Below are positions 1-6,302 of a DNA stretch of 18,040 nucleotides, one piece after another. The number at the start of each line of letters is the position of its first letter. Position 1 is the stretch's first letter. The notes beneath the pieces were generated by a model that was given only the letters and a program-made list of their open reading frames with translations, was not told where the DNA came from and did no database searches. Position numbers and translations under genes: made by a program. The DNA lies in contig JANQKO010000638.1 in assembly GCA_028281075.1 (NCBI GenBank), positions 1 to 18,040 of the forward strand, read 5' to 3'. Source of the stretch: Alphaproteobacteria bacterium (GTDB lineage Bacteria; Pseudomonadota; Alphaproteobacteria; GCA-2731375).

Positions 1-1230
1 GATGTCGAGCGCGACGCGCCGTTCGCCATGCTGGCGGCGCTGCTCGACTACGATCCCTATCTCGGCCGGGTGCTGACCGGCCGGGTCGAGAGCGGCGTCA
101 TCCGCCAGAACGACACCGTCGTGGCGCTCGATCCGAGCGGCGATGTCAGCGAGACCACGCGCATCACCAAGCTCTTGTCGTTCCGCGGCCTGGAGCGCGT
201 GCCGGTGACCGAGGCCGGGGCCGGCGACATCATCGCGATTGCCGGCATGGCGACCGCGACGGTGGCCGACACGCTCTGCGATCCGGCGCATCCGCGCCGG
301 CTCGACGCGGCGCCGGTCGATCCACCGACGCTGGCCATGACCTTCGCCATCAACGATTCGCCGCTCGCCGGCCGCGACGGCGACAAGGTGACGAGCCGCG
401 TGATCCGCGCGCGCCTCATGCGCGAGGCCGAGGGCAACGTGGCGATCCGCGTCACCGACAGCGCCGAGGGCGACGCCTTCGAGGTCGCCGGCCGTGGTGA
501 ATTGCAGCTCGGCGTGCTGATCGAGACCATGCGGCGCGAGGGTTTCGAATTGTCGATCAGCCGGCCGCGCGTGCTGTTCCGCGCCGATCCCGACACCGGC
601 CGTCAGCTCGAACCCATCGAGGAAGTGCAGGTCGACGTCGACGACGAATTTGCCGGCGCCGTGGTCGAGAAGCTGGGCCAGCGCCGGGCCGAGATGACCG
701 ACATGCGGCCGTCGGGCGGCGGCAAGACCCGGGTCACCTTCCTGGCGCCGTCGCGCGGCCTGATCGGCTATCACGGCGAGTTCCTGACCGACACGCGCGG
801 CACCGGCGTGATGCACCGGGTGTTCCACGGCTACGCGCCGCACAAGGGACCGGTCGCCGGCCGCCGCACCGGCGTGCTGATCGCCAATTCCGACGGCGCC
901 GCCGTGCCCTATGCGCTCTGGAACCTGGAGGAGCGTGGCGCGTTGTTCATCGAACCCGGCAGCCAGGTCTATGCCGGCATGATCATCGGCGAGCATGCCC
1001 GCGGCTCCGACCTCGAGGTCAATCCGCTGAAGGCCAAGCAGCTCACCAACATCCGCGCCGCCGGCAAGGACGACGCCGTGCGCCTGACGCCGCCGCGCCG
1101 CATGAGCCTGGAGCAGGCCATCGCCTATCTCGCCGACGACGAGCTGGTCGAGGTCACGCCCAACCATATCCGCCTGCGCAAGCGCCTGCTCGACACCCAC
1201 GAACGCAAGCGCGCCCGCCGCGCCGGCTGA
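1..1230 (+). CDS. typA: Ribosome-associated GTPase TypA/BipA, C-terminal part (5' end outside window)
   Basis: TypA/BipA is a ribosome-binding translational GTPase linked to ribosome assembly and stress adaptation. The frame is open from base 1 (DVERDAPFAM...), so the first ATG at 28 is internal. 409 residues are visible out of roughly 600 usual for the family, and the N-terminal GTP-binding domain with its P-loop lies off the left edge. Seen in order: an EF-Tu domain-2-like barrel (YLGRVLTGRVESGVI, about 20-100), an EF-G domain-III-like part (the GRGELQLGVLIETMRREGFE motif near 165), an EF-G domain-V-like part with EPIEEVQV and SRGLIGYHGEFLTDTRGTG, and the TypA-specific C-terminal domain with NPLKAKQLTNIRAAGKD and TPPRRMSLEQAIAYL. 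These motifs separate it from EF-G and LepA. It ends in a basic tail. No terminator with a T-run follows. Confidence 0.96.
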   Translation, partial: DVERDAPFAMLAALLDYDPYLGRVLTGRVESGVIRQNDTVVALDPSGDVSETTRITKLLSFRGLERVPVTEAGAGDIIAIAGMATATVADTLCDPAHPRRLDAAPVDPPTLAMTFAINDSPLAGRDGDKVTSRVIRARLMREAEGNVAIRVTDSAEGDAFEVAGRGELQLGVLIETMRREGFELSISRPRVLFRADPDTGRQLEPIEEVQVDVDDEFAGAVVEKLGQRRAEMTDMRPSGGGKTRVTFLAPSRGLIGYHGEFLTDTRGTGVMHRVFHGYAPHKGPVAGRRTGVLIANSDGAAVPYALWNLEERGALFIEPGSQVYAGMIIGEHARGSDLEVNPLKAKQLTNIRAAGKDDAVRLTPPRRMSLEQAIAYLADDELVEVTPNHIRLRKRLLDTHERKRARRAG

Positions 1231-1302
1231 GTCGCGGCGATCCCGCCCGCCGGACGTCCTGAGCGATTAAGATAGGCGTCCAGCCAGTCAAGGGAGGGAC
1301 GG

Positions 1303-1695
1303 ATGACCCAGGTCGACGAACGCCGGATGCGGGCGATGGCGGAGATCTTCCGCCGGGACGACGACATTCCGGAAGAACGCATCACCGCCGTCGAGGGCGC
1401 GAAGGAGCAGGGCGAGCTCAGCCTGAAAGTGCTGATGGTCACGGACGATTTCGTCGTCCTGAAGGCCTGGCGCAAGAAGGGCTTGATCGATCCGGCGCAC
1501 AGGCACGACGATCATGTCTCGGTGGCGACGCTGCTGAGCGGCCGCCTGCGCATGCGGATCGGCGACGACGAGTTCGTCGCCGAGCCCGGCGCGGTCTGGC
1601 GGCACGATCCCGGCGTCGTGCATTACAGCGAGGCGCTGGAAGACTGCGTGCAGATCGAGATCAAGTCGCCGCCCTGCAAGACGTGGACAAGCTGA
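1303..1695 (+). CDS. Small cupin-domain protein
   Basis: A 130-residue single-domain cupin of unknown substrate, probably cytoplasmic since no signal peptide is visible. ATG 1303 has a strong Shine-Dalgarno sequence (AGGGAGG, 1291-1297). Cupin motif 1 is around residues 66-84 (PAHRHDDHVSVATLLSGRLR) and gives HxH. The usual glutamate ligand position holds valine, with another His just before it. Motif 2 (EPGAVWRHDPGVVH, about 94-107) keeps the final His. A metal site with three or four His is therefore plausible but not the canonical 3-His/1-Glu set. The 3' end overlaps the next gene by 13 bp, which suggests co-translation with the DUF123 protein and the sigma factor operon. Function cannot be assigned from sequence. 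Confidence 0.85.
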   Translation: MTQVDERRMRAMAEIFRRDDDIPEERITAVEGAKEQGELSLKVLMVTDDFVVLKAWRKKGLIDPAHRHDDHVSVATLLSGRLRMRIGDDEFVAEPGAVWRHDPGVVHYSEALEDCVQIEIKSPPCKTWTS

Positions 1696-2180
1696 CGCCG
1701 CCGGCGGCCGGTTTCGCCCTGCCGGCGGCCGGTGGCGCCTATGCGCTGACGGTCGACCTGTCGGCAGCCCTGCCGCTGCGCCTGGGCCGGCGGCCGCCCG
1801 TGGTGCTGCCGGCCGGCCGCTACGTCTATTGCGGCAGCGCCTATGGGCCGGGTGGCCTCCGGGCGCGGGTCGGCCGGCATCTGCGGCGCGGCAAGCCGGT
1901 CCGCTGGCATGTCGACCGGCTGACGGCGGCGGGCCGGGTGGTCGAGGTCCTGGTCCGGCCGGATGGCGACGAATGCGGCCTGTTCGCGGCGCTTGCCGCC
2001 TGTCCGGGCGCCGTCGTGCCGCTGCCGGGGTTCGGCAGCTCCGATTGCCGCCGCTGCCCGGCGCACCTGCTGCGGCTGCCGCCGGACTTCTCCGTCGGGA
2101 ACGGAACCGCCGGTCAGGCGTATATGGCGGGAGAAGTGGCCGCGGCAGGCCACCGCGAAGGAAACATCGCCGCGTCGTGA
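1683..2180 (+). CDS. DUF123 / GIY-YIG-type domain protein
   Basis: A 165-residue protein of the DUF123 family, which is related to GIY-YIG nucleases and is sometimes found fused to endonuclease III-like proteins. The function of stand-alone members is unclear. Family hallmarks: GRYVYCGSAYGPGGLRARVG (about 42-61), the RWHVDRL segment, and the C-terminal GSSDCRRCPAHLLRLP with a CxxC pair (about 117-133). Start is GTG 1683, inside the 3' end of the cupin gene. About 30 residues after the conserved domain (from PDFSVGNG on) are low-complexity and look unconserved. This stretch of DNA also carries the promoter-like motif for the downstream sigma gene. The stop TGA (2178-2180) overlaps the GTG of the sigma gene as GTGA. 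Near the start a 13-bp direct repeat (GCCGGCGGCCGGT at 1700-1712 and 1721-1733) encodes the duplicated PAAG motif. Confidence 0.85.
   Translation: MDKLTPPAAGFALPAAGGAYALTVDLSAALPLRLGRRPPVVLPAGRYVYCGSAYGPGGLRARVGRHLRRGKPVRWHVDRLTAAGRVVEVLVRPDGDECGLFAALAACPGAVVPLPGFGSSDCRRCPAHLLRLPPDFSVGNGTAGQAYMAGEVAAAGHREGNIAAS
2098..2122 (+). promoter_or_regulatory. ECF-type promoter candidate (GGAAC-N16-CGTA)
   Basis: GGAAC at 2098-2102 is followed after 16 nt by CGTA at 2119-2122. This matches the alphaproteobacterial EcfG-type promoter (GGAAC-N16/17-CGTT) except for the last base. It lies 55-80 bp upstream of the sigma factor start, inside the non-conserved tail of the preceding gene, where an autoregulated ECF promoter would be expected. 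A second GGAAC at 2103-2107 has the wrong spacing. The match is short, so chance is possible. Confidence 0.33.
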
Positions 2181-2689
2181 CGTCCGACCGCGCACGCCTG
2201 ATCGAGGAACAGATCCCCAGCCTGCGGCGCTACGCGCGGGCGCTGGTGGGCGCGCGCGGCGAGGCCGACGATCTGGTGCATGACTGCATCGAGCGGGCGC
2301 TCAGCCGCTGGCATCTCTGGCGCCCGGATCGGGACCTGCGGCCCTGGCTGTTCACCATCATGCACAACCAGTTCGTCAGCCAGCGGCGCAAGGCGGCCCG
2401 GCGGCCGGTGCCGCTGGCGTTGCAGGACGACGCCGGCTATACGGCGACGCCGCCGACCCAGGGCAGCGGCCTGCTGCTGCAGGAGCTGGCCGGCGCGCTG
2501 GCCGAGCTGGCCGACGACCAGCGCGCGGTGCTGCTGCTGATCGGCCTGGAAGGCTTCAGCTACGACGAGGCCGCCGGCATCCTCGGCGTCCCGCGCGGCA
2601 CGGTGACGTCGCGGCTGGCGCGGGGGCGGGAGCGGCTGCGGCGGCTGATGGCGGGCGAGGAGGGCCCGGTCTTGCGGAGAGTGAAATGA
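2177..2689 (+). CDS. ECF-family RNA polymerase sigma factor
   Basis: A 170-residue sigma-70-family factor of the extracytoplasmic function type, with only regions 2 and 4. Region 2 is near the N-terminus: RRYARALVGARGEADDLVHD is the core-binding part, and RPWLFTIMHNQFVSQRRKAA is 2.3-2.4. Region 4 is at about 110-155: LAELADDQRAVLLLIGLEGF followed by the helix-turn-helix SYDEAAGILGVPRGTVTSRL. No signal or membrane segment is present. GTG 2177 is chosen because the protein then begins just before region 2 and no ATG lies upstream in frame. It overlaps the previous stop as GTGA. The only SD-like sequence (AAGGA, 2158-2162) is 14 nt away, so translation probably depends on coupling. The 3' end overlaps the anti-sigma gene by 4 bp (ATGA), a typical sigma/anti-sigma arrangement. 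Confidence 0.92.
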   Translation: MTSDRARLIEEQIPSLRRYARALVGARGEADDLVHDCIERALSRWHLWRPDRDLRPWLFTIMHNQFVSQRRKAARRPVPLALQDDAGYTATPPTQGSGLLLQELAGALAELADDQRAVLLLIGLEGFSYDEAAGILGVPRGTVTSRLARGRERLRRLMAGEEGPVLRRVK

Positions 2690-3459
2690 CGGCTGAGCCC
2701 GAGCGGATCACGGACGAGGATCTGCACGCCTTCGTCGACGGCGTCCTGCCGGCGGCGCGGCGGGCGGCGGTCGAGGCCTGGCTGGCCGCGACCCCCGATG
2801 ACGCGGCGCGGGTCGCGGCCTACCGGCAGCAGAAGGAGGGCTTGTCGGCGCTGTTCGATCCGGTGCTGGGCGAACCGGTGCCGGCGCGGCTGGCGCCGGA
2901 TGCCGTCCGCGGGGGTCGGCGGCGTGTCGGCGTCTGGCTCGGACGGGCGGCGGCGGCGGTGCTGCTGGCCGGGGCCGGCTTCGGCGGTGGTTGGTTCGCC
3001 AGCGAGGCCGAGTTCCCGCGGCTGCCGACCCTGCGGGCGCTGGCCAGCGAGGGCGTGTCGGCGCACCGGGTCTATACGGTCGAGGTGCGGCATCCGGTCG
3101 AGGTCGATGCCAGCCGTCAGCAGCATCTCGTGACCTGGCTGTCGAAGCGCATGGGCCGCGAGATCCGGGCGCCGGATCTGTCGGGGCATGGCTTCAAGCT
3201 GGTCGGTGGCCGCCTGCTGCACGCCGACAACCAGCCGGCCTGCCAGTTCATGTACGAGACCGATGACGGCGAGCGGCTGACGCTCTATATCCGCGTCAAT
3301 CCCGACAGCCGCGAGACGGCCTTCCGCATCGTCGAACAGGACGGCCTGACGGCGCATTACTGGCTGCATGGCGCGCTGGCCTTCGCCGTGATCGGCGAGA
3401 TCGGCCGCGACCGCATGGAGCGTGTCGCCCACACGATCTACCGCGTCTTCGAATCCTGA
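2686..3459 (+). CDS. Membrane-anchored anti-sigma factor
   Basis: A 257-residue protein predicted to hold the adjacent ECF sigma factor at the inner membrane. The N-terminal cytoplasmic part (1-80) has the pattern typical of these proteins: ITDEDLHAFVDGVLPAARR, then AAYRQQKEGLSALFDPVLGE and EPVPARL. One transmembrane helix follows at about 83-105 (VGVWLGRAAAAVLLAGAGFG). The remaining ~150 residues would be periplasmic and form the likely sensor. The HxxxCxxC zinc motif of the ZAS class is absent. The only Cys seen is in the distal domain (NQPACQFMYE). ATG 2686 has an SD (GGAGA, 2676-2680) within the sigma gene and overlaps its stop as ATGA. The signal is unknown. The 3' end runs into the intergenic repeat region. 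Confidence 0.88.
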   Translation: MTAEPERITDEDLHAFVDGVLPAARRAAVEAWLAATPDDAARVAAYRQQKEGLSALFDPVLGEPVPARLAPDAVRGGRRRVGVWLGRAAAAVLLAGAGFGGGWFASEAEFPRLPTLRALASEGVSAHRVYTVEVRHPVEVDASRQQHLVTWLSKRMGREIRAPDLSGHGFKLVGGRLLHADNQPACQFMYETDDGERLTLYIRVNPDSRETAFRIVEQDGLTAHYWLHGALAFAVIGEIGRDRMERVAHTIYRVFES

Positions 3460-3482
3460 CCACCACCCCCCGCCGTTCGTCG

Positions 3483-3503
3483 TCACCGGGCTTGACCCGG
3501 TGA
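3483..3503. repeat. Short dispersed alphaproteobacterial hairpin repeat
   Basis: TCACCGGG and CCCGGTGA form a perfect 8-bp stem around a CTTGA loop. The element lies 24 bp after the anti-sigma stop codon and is followed by TCCAGAC. Sequences of this type (ACCGGGCTTGACCCGGT-like) are commonly scattered between genes in Alphaproteobacteria. It could also help end transcription, but it has no T-run. Confidence 0.6.
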
Positions 3504-3546
3504 TCCAGACCCCCGCCCGGGACACGTGCCGCCAGAAGGGGTGAAT

Positions 3547-3623
3547 TCACCGCCAAGGCGCCAAGACACCAAGGGACAGGCAACGGCGGCCGTGATCTTG
3601 GTGCCTTGGCGTCTTGGCGGTGA
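3547..3623. repeat. Long inverted repeat A with octamer-built arms
   Basis: The left arm (3547-3573) and right arm (3597-3623) are inverted copies over 27 bp with two mismatches, separated by a 23-nt loop. The left arm contains three consecutive 8-nt units: CGCCAAGG, CGCCAAGA, CACCAAGG. The right arm and its flank (3613-3641) recur at 3899-3927 in element C with two differences in 29 bp. I recall CCAAGG-type intergenic repeats from many GC-rich bacterial genomes but cannot give a family name. Confidence 0.75.
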
Positions 3624-3676
3624 CATCCGCTGCCTTGCCGCCGCCGCGACCCGACCCGGCTGGGAAAGGCGAGATC

Positions 3677-3773
3677 ACCACAGAGGCACCGAGCGCACAG
3701 AGAACAAAATGACGTTGGTTGGCGCGAAGCGCCGTCACCCCGTTTGTTCTCCGTGCCTCGGTGCCTCTGTGGT
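3677..3773. repeat. Long inverted repeat B with octamer-built arms and nested hairpin
   Basis: The left arm (3677-3708) and right arm (3743-3773) pair along about 31 bp with one mismatch and one single-base insertion. The arms are again 8-nt units: CCACAGAG, GCACCGAG and CACAGAG on the left, and CTCCGTGC, CTCGGTGC, CTCTGTGG on the right. The loop holds a perfect small hairpin, GGCGC-GAA-GCGCC (3721-3733), followed by CCCGTTTGT. The same core is present in element C. Confidence 0.75.
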
Positions 3774-3817
3774 CAATACACCGGCCTGCCAACCGCACGG
3801 AATTTGAAAAGGGGGGG

Positions 3818-3909
3818 CACCACGAAGACACGAAGACGAAAAGCTAAAAAGGAAGCGAATTGGCGCGAAGCGCCGATAGCCCGGTTTGTCCTTTGTGCCT
3901 TGGCGGTGA
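3818..3909. repeat. Chimeric inverted-repeat element C
   Basis: The left arm is built from CCACGAAG, ACACGAAG and ACGAAAAG. The right arm (about 3887-3909) is of the CCAAGG type seen in element A, so the two arms pair only partly (about 14 of 19 positions in the outer part). The centre has the same nested hairpin as B, GGCGC-GAA-GCGCC (3862-3874), followed by CCCGGTTTGT. Left arm, core and right arm thus appear to come from different subtypes of one element family. Confidence 0.6.
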
Positions 3910-3970
3910 CACCGGCTGCCTTGCCGCATCCGCCTGCCCCCGCCGGTATGATGGCCACGCGAATTCAAAC

Positions 3971-4002
3971 TTGAAAATCTATCAATCAATTGATAGAAAA
4001 AT
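3971..4002 (+). promoter_or_regulatory. Promoter with embedded palindromic operator for the dioxygenase/tetR genes
   Basis: CTATCAAT-CA-ATTGATAG (3979-3996) is a perfect 8-bp inverted repeat with a 2-bp centre in an AT-rich patch of GC-rich DNA. A -35-like TTGAAA (3971-3976) precedes it, and weak -10-like sequences (TAGAAA 3994-3999 or AAAAAT 3997-4002) follow at about 17-20 bp. The palindrome therefore sits in the promoter spacer, the usual place for repressor binding. The TetR encoded two genes later (4873-5484) is the obvious candidate. That assignment is inference. Confidence 0.55.
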
Positions 4003-4030
4003 AGCGAACTCAAGACCGGGAGCACGACCC

Positions 4031-4852
4031 ATGACGTCCGACACCCACATCGACATCAGCGACGCCGACATTGCCGCCTACGCGCGCGACGGGGCGGTCT
4101 GCCTGCGCGGGCTGTTCGATGCCGACTGGATCGCGCGGCTGCGGACGGCGACCGAGCGGGTCATGGCCGCGCCCGGGCCCATGGGCATGCGCTACGGCCG
4201 GCGCGAGGACGCCGGCACCTTCTTCGGTGACATGTATGTCTGGACCTTCGATGCCGATTTCGAGGCCTTCGCCCGCCGCTCGCCGGCCGCCGCCATCGCC
4301 GGCGCGCTGATGCGGTCGGACAAGGTGAACTTCTTCTACGATCATCTGCTGGTGAAGGAGCCGGGCAGCGAGGCGCCGACGCCGTGGCACCACGACCTGC
4401 CCTATTGGTGCGTCGACGGCGATCAGGTCTGCTCGGTCTGGCTGGCCCTCGATCCGGTACGCCGCGACAGCGGCGCCGTCGAGTTCGTGCGCGGCTCGCA
4501 CCGCTGGGGCAAGCTGTTCCGGGCCCAGGACTTCCGCGGCGGCACGCTGTTCCACGACCAGGCGCTGGAGGCTATCCCCGACATCGACGCCGGCCGCGAC
4601 CGCTACGAGTTCCTGTGCTGGGACACCGAGCCCGGCGACTGCATCGTCTTCCACGCCCGCACCGTGCACGGCGCCGCCGGCAACGCCACCTCGGACCGCC
4701 GCCGGCGGGCACTGTCGACCCGCTGGACCGGCGACGACGCGCGTTTCGTCGAGCGGCCGGCCATGTCGCAGCCGATCCGCCCTCCCGGCCTGAAGCCGGG
4801 CGACGCCATGGACTGCGACCTGTTCCCCGTGGTATGGCGCCGGGCGGCTTGA
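4031..4852 (+). CDS. Phytanoyl-CoA dioxygenase (PhyH) family protein
   Basis: A 273-residue Fe(II)/2-oxoglutarate-dependent oxygenase-like protein of the PhyH family, probably a cytoplasmic hydroxylase of unknown substrate. The iron-binding facial triad is visible: H120-x-D122 in TPWHHDLPYW and distal H213 in FHARTVHGAAGN. An arginine-rich stretch (DRRRRALSTRW, near 222-230) would hold the 2-oxoglutarate-binding Arg. AVEFVRGSHRWGK and WDTEPGDCIVFHAR are typical family strands. ATG 4031 has SD GGGAG (4018-4022). The frame stays open 57 codons upstream, but that part is repeat DNA and is not included. The promoter palindrome at 3979-3996 lies directly upstream. tetR follows after 20 bp, so the two are probably one transcript. 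Confidence 0.88.
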   Translation: MTSDTHIDISDADIAAYARDGAVCLRGLFDADWIARLRTATERVMAAPGPMGMRYGRREDAGTFFGDMYVWTFDADFEAFARRSPAAAIAGALMRSDKVNFFYDHLLVKEPGSEAPTPWHHDLPYWCVDGDQVCSVWLALDPVRRDSGAVEFVRGSHRWGKLFRAQDFRGGTLFHDQALEAIPDIDAGRDRYEFLCWDTEPGDCIVFHARTVHGAAGNATSDRRRRALSTRWTGDDARFVERPAMSQPIRPPGLKPGDAMDCDLFPVVWRRAA

Positions 4853-4872
4853 AGCGACCGACCACGGACGAG

Positions 4873-5484
4873 ATGGCGAAACCGGCGCGGCGGAACGATG
4901 TCGAGGGCAAGCGGGCGCGGCGGCGGCGGCAGGTGATCGACGCGGCGGCGACCGTCTTCGCCGAGAAGGGCTATCACGGCGCCAGCACGCGCGACATCGC
5001 CGAGCGGCTGCAAATGCAGCAGGGCAGCCTCTACTACTATTTCCCCTCCAAGGACGCGGCGCTGGAAGAGGTCTGCCGCGCCGGCGTCGCCGATTTTGTC
5101 GAGGGCCTGGAGCGCATCGTCGCCGGCCCGGCGCCGGCCGGGGACAAGATCCGCGCCGCCGTCGCCAACCACCTGGAGCCGTTCGGCGACCGGCCGGACT
5201 ATGTCCGCACCTTCCTGTTCGACCGCCATGCCCTGCCGCGCGGGGCGCGGCGCGAGGTCGGCGCCCTGTCGCGCCGCTACGAGGCGCTGCTGGAACGGTT
5301 GTTCGCCGAGGGCGTCGCCGCCGGCGCCTTCCGCCCCGATCTCGACGCCCGCGTGGCGATGCTCGCCTTCATCGGCACCTGCAACATGGCGGCGATGCGC
5401 GGCCGGTCCGGCGAGGCGCTGCCGCTCCATCGCATGATCGCGGGCTTCGCCGACCTGATCCTGGCCGGTGCCGCCGTCCGCTGA
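4873..5484 (+). CDS. TetR/AcrR-family transcriptional regulator
   Basis: A 203-residue repressor-type regulator. The basic N-terminus (EGKRARRRRQ) leads into a TetR DNA-binding domain at about 15-65: VIDAAATVFAEKGYHGASTR, then DIAERLQMQQGSLYYYFPSK, with the family signature in the second helix and the LYYYFPSKD end. The rest is an all-helical ligand-binding domain of unknown specificity. The start is uncertain. ATG 4873 is used (GGACGAG directly before it is a poor SD), while TTG 4849 overlapping the previous stop and ATG 4834 are in-frame alternatives. It lies between the dioxygenase and the five-gene catabolic operon, so it probably controls one or both. The palindrome at 3979-3996 is its likely operator, and I found no second copy in the 150-bp gap 5485-5634. 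Confidence 0.9.
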   Translation: MAKPARRNDVEGKRARRRRQVIDAAATVFAEKGYHGASTRDIAERLQMQQGSLYYYFPSKDAALEEVCRAGVADFVEGLERIVAGPAPAGDKIRAAVANHLEPFGDRPDYVRTFLFDRHALPRGARREVGALSRRYEALLERLFAEGVAAGAFRPDLDARVAMLAFIGTCNMAAMRGRSGEALPLHRMIAGFADLILAGAAVR

Positions 5485-5622
5485 TCACGCGGCGGCCGGC
5501 CGCGGCGGCGGAATCGCCGATACCCACTTGCCAGGCCGGCGTGATCGGACCTATGTGATTGGGCGCGGCGGCGTCCTCGCGCGCCGATCGCCATTCCGCC
5601 GGTAATTCCGACCAAGATTCTC

Positions 5623-5630
5623 AAGAGGTG
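5623..5630 (+). promoter_or_regulatory. Ribosome binding site deciding the TTG start at 5635
   Basis: AAGAGGTG is followed after 4 nt by TTG 5635. No ATG or GTG is in frame nearby; the GTG at 5628 is in another frame. This supports a TTG start for the cupin gene. The rest of the 150-bp gap 5485-5634 shows no clear promoter or palindrome, although it is the natural place for the operon promoter. Confidence 0.6.
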
Positions 5631-5634
5631 ACAC

Positions 5635-6288
5635 TTGGCTGCCTATGTCCTGCGCCTGCTGCACGACCGCCTGGCGGCCGATGCGCCCACGTTGAACCTG
5701 CGCGCCTGCGACCGCCTGTTCTACGCCGTCAAGGGCGAGCTGATGGTCGACGATCATGCCGTTTCCCCCGACACGGCGCTCTACCGCCCGGCGACCTGCC
5801 GGGTCACGGCCGGGCCGGCCGGCGCCGAATACCTGCGCTGGGAACTGCTGAAGGCCCCGGTGTCGGACGACGGCGCGGTCGCTGCCGACGGCGTCGAGTC
5901 GGTGCCGAAGCTGTCCGTCGACATTAAGCTCGACGCGGCGCGCGACCATATGCTGCGCTGCGACCGGGTCGATTTTCCGCCGGGCGGCGTCGCCTTCAAG
6001 CATACCCATCCCGGGCCGGGCATCCGCTGTCAGATGCAGGGCCGGGTCACCATCGACACCAAGGGCCAGCGGACCGAATACGGCCCCGGCGACGCCTGGT
6101 TCGAGATCGGCCCGGCGCCGGTGCTGGCCACGGCCTGGGGCAAGGGCGACAGCTATTTCGTCCGCGCCATGGTGCTGCCGCGCGAATGGCGCGGCAAGCG
6201 CACGATCAAGTATCTCGACGCGCGCGACGCCGACAAACCGAAGACCCAGCGTGCTACGGTCCTGAGCGAAGAACTGATCGATTTGTAG
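5635..6288 (+). CDS. Cupin-domain protein, possible bicupin
   Basis: A 217-residue protein at the head of the operon, starting at TTG 5635 with SD AAGAGGTG. The N-terminal half (RLFYAVKGELMVDDHAVSPD, then ALYRPATCRVTAG) resembles a degenerate cupin barrel without His ligands. The C-terminal half is a clearer cupin: HTHPGPGIRCQMQGRVTI (about 123-140) and EYGPGDAWFEIGPAPVLATA. Motif 1 keeps HxH, but the expected Glu is replaced (Ile in that region) and motif 2 lacks its His. A metal site would therefore be incomplete, and the protein may be a binding/sensing protein or isomerase-like rather than a dioxygenase. Only 14 bp separate it from the ThDP enzyme gene, whose SD overlaps its stop, so it is part of that pathway. 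The substrate is unknown. Confidence 0.82.
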   Translation: MAAYVLRLLHDRLAADAPTLNLRACDRLFYAVKGELMVDDHAVSPDTALYRPATCRVTAGPAGAEYLRWELLKAPVSDDGAVAADGVESVPKLSVDIKLDAARDHMLRCDRVDFPPGGVAFKHTHPGPGIRCQMQGRVTIDTKGQRTEYGPGDAWFEIGPAPVLATAWGKGDSYFVRAMVLPREWRGKRTIKYLDARDADKPKTQRATVLSEELIDL

Positions 6289-6302
6289 GGAGATCGAACG
6301 CC

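Larger units (their letters stand above)
3460..4030. other. Gene-free repeat-rich intergenic region
   Basis: This 571-bp stretch carries no credible gene. Short open frames on both strands only translate repeat arms (runs of R, G, T and K) and have no SD or domain. Contents from left to right: a short CCGGG hairpin repeat (3483-3503), a GGTGAATTCACC palindrome (3540-3551), three long imperfect inverted repeats (3547-3623, 3677-3773, 3818-3909), and an AT-rich promoter/operator segment (3961-4005) in front of the dioxygenase gene. Confidence 0.85.

Noticed and set aside
1216..1239. CGCCGCG/CGCGGCG hairpin at the end of typA
   Set aside because: The stem is partly coding, and no T-run follows, so it is not a convincing terminator.
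3526..3974. Several short frames of 60-96 codons on both strands
   Set aside because: They translate inverted-repeat arms and lack ribosome binding sites and domains.
3860..4030. 57-codon N-terminal extension of the dioxygenase
   Set aside because: It runs through repeat element C and the promoter palindrome. ATG 4031 has a good SD and fits the family start.
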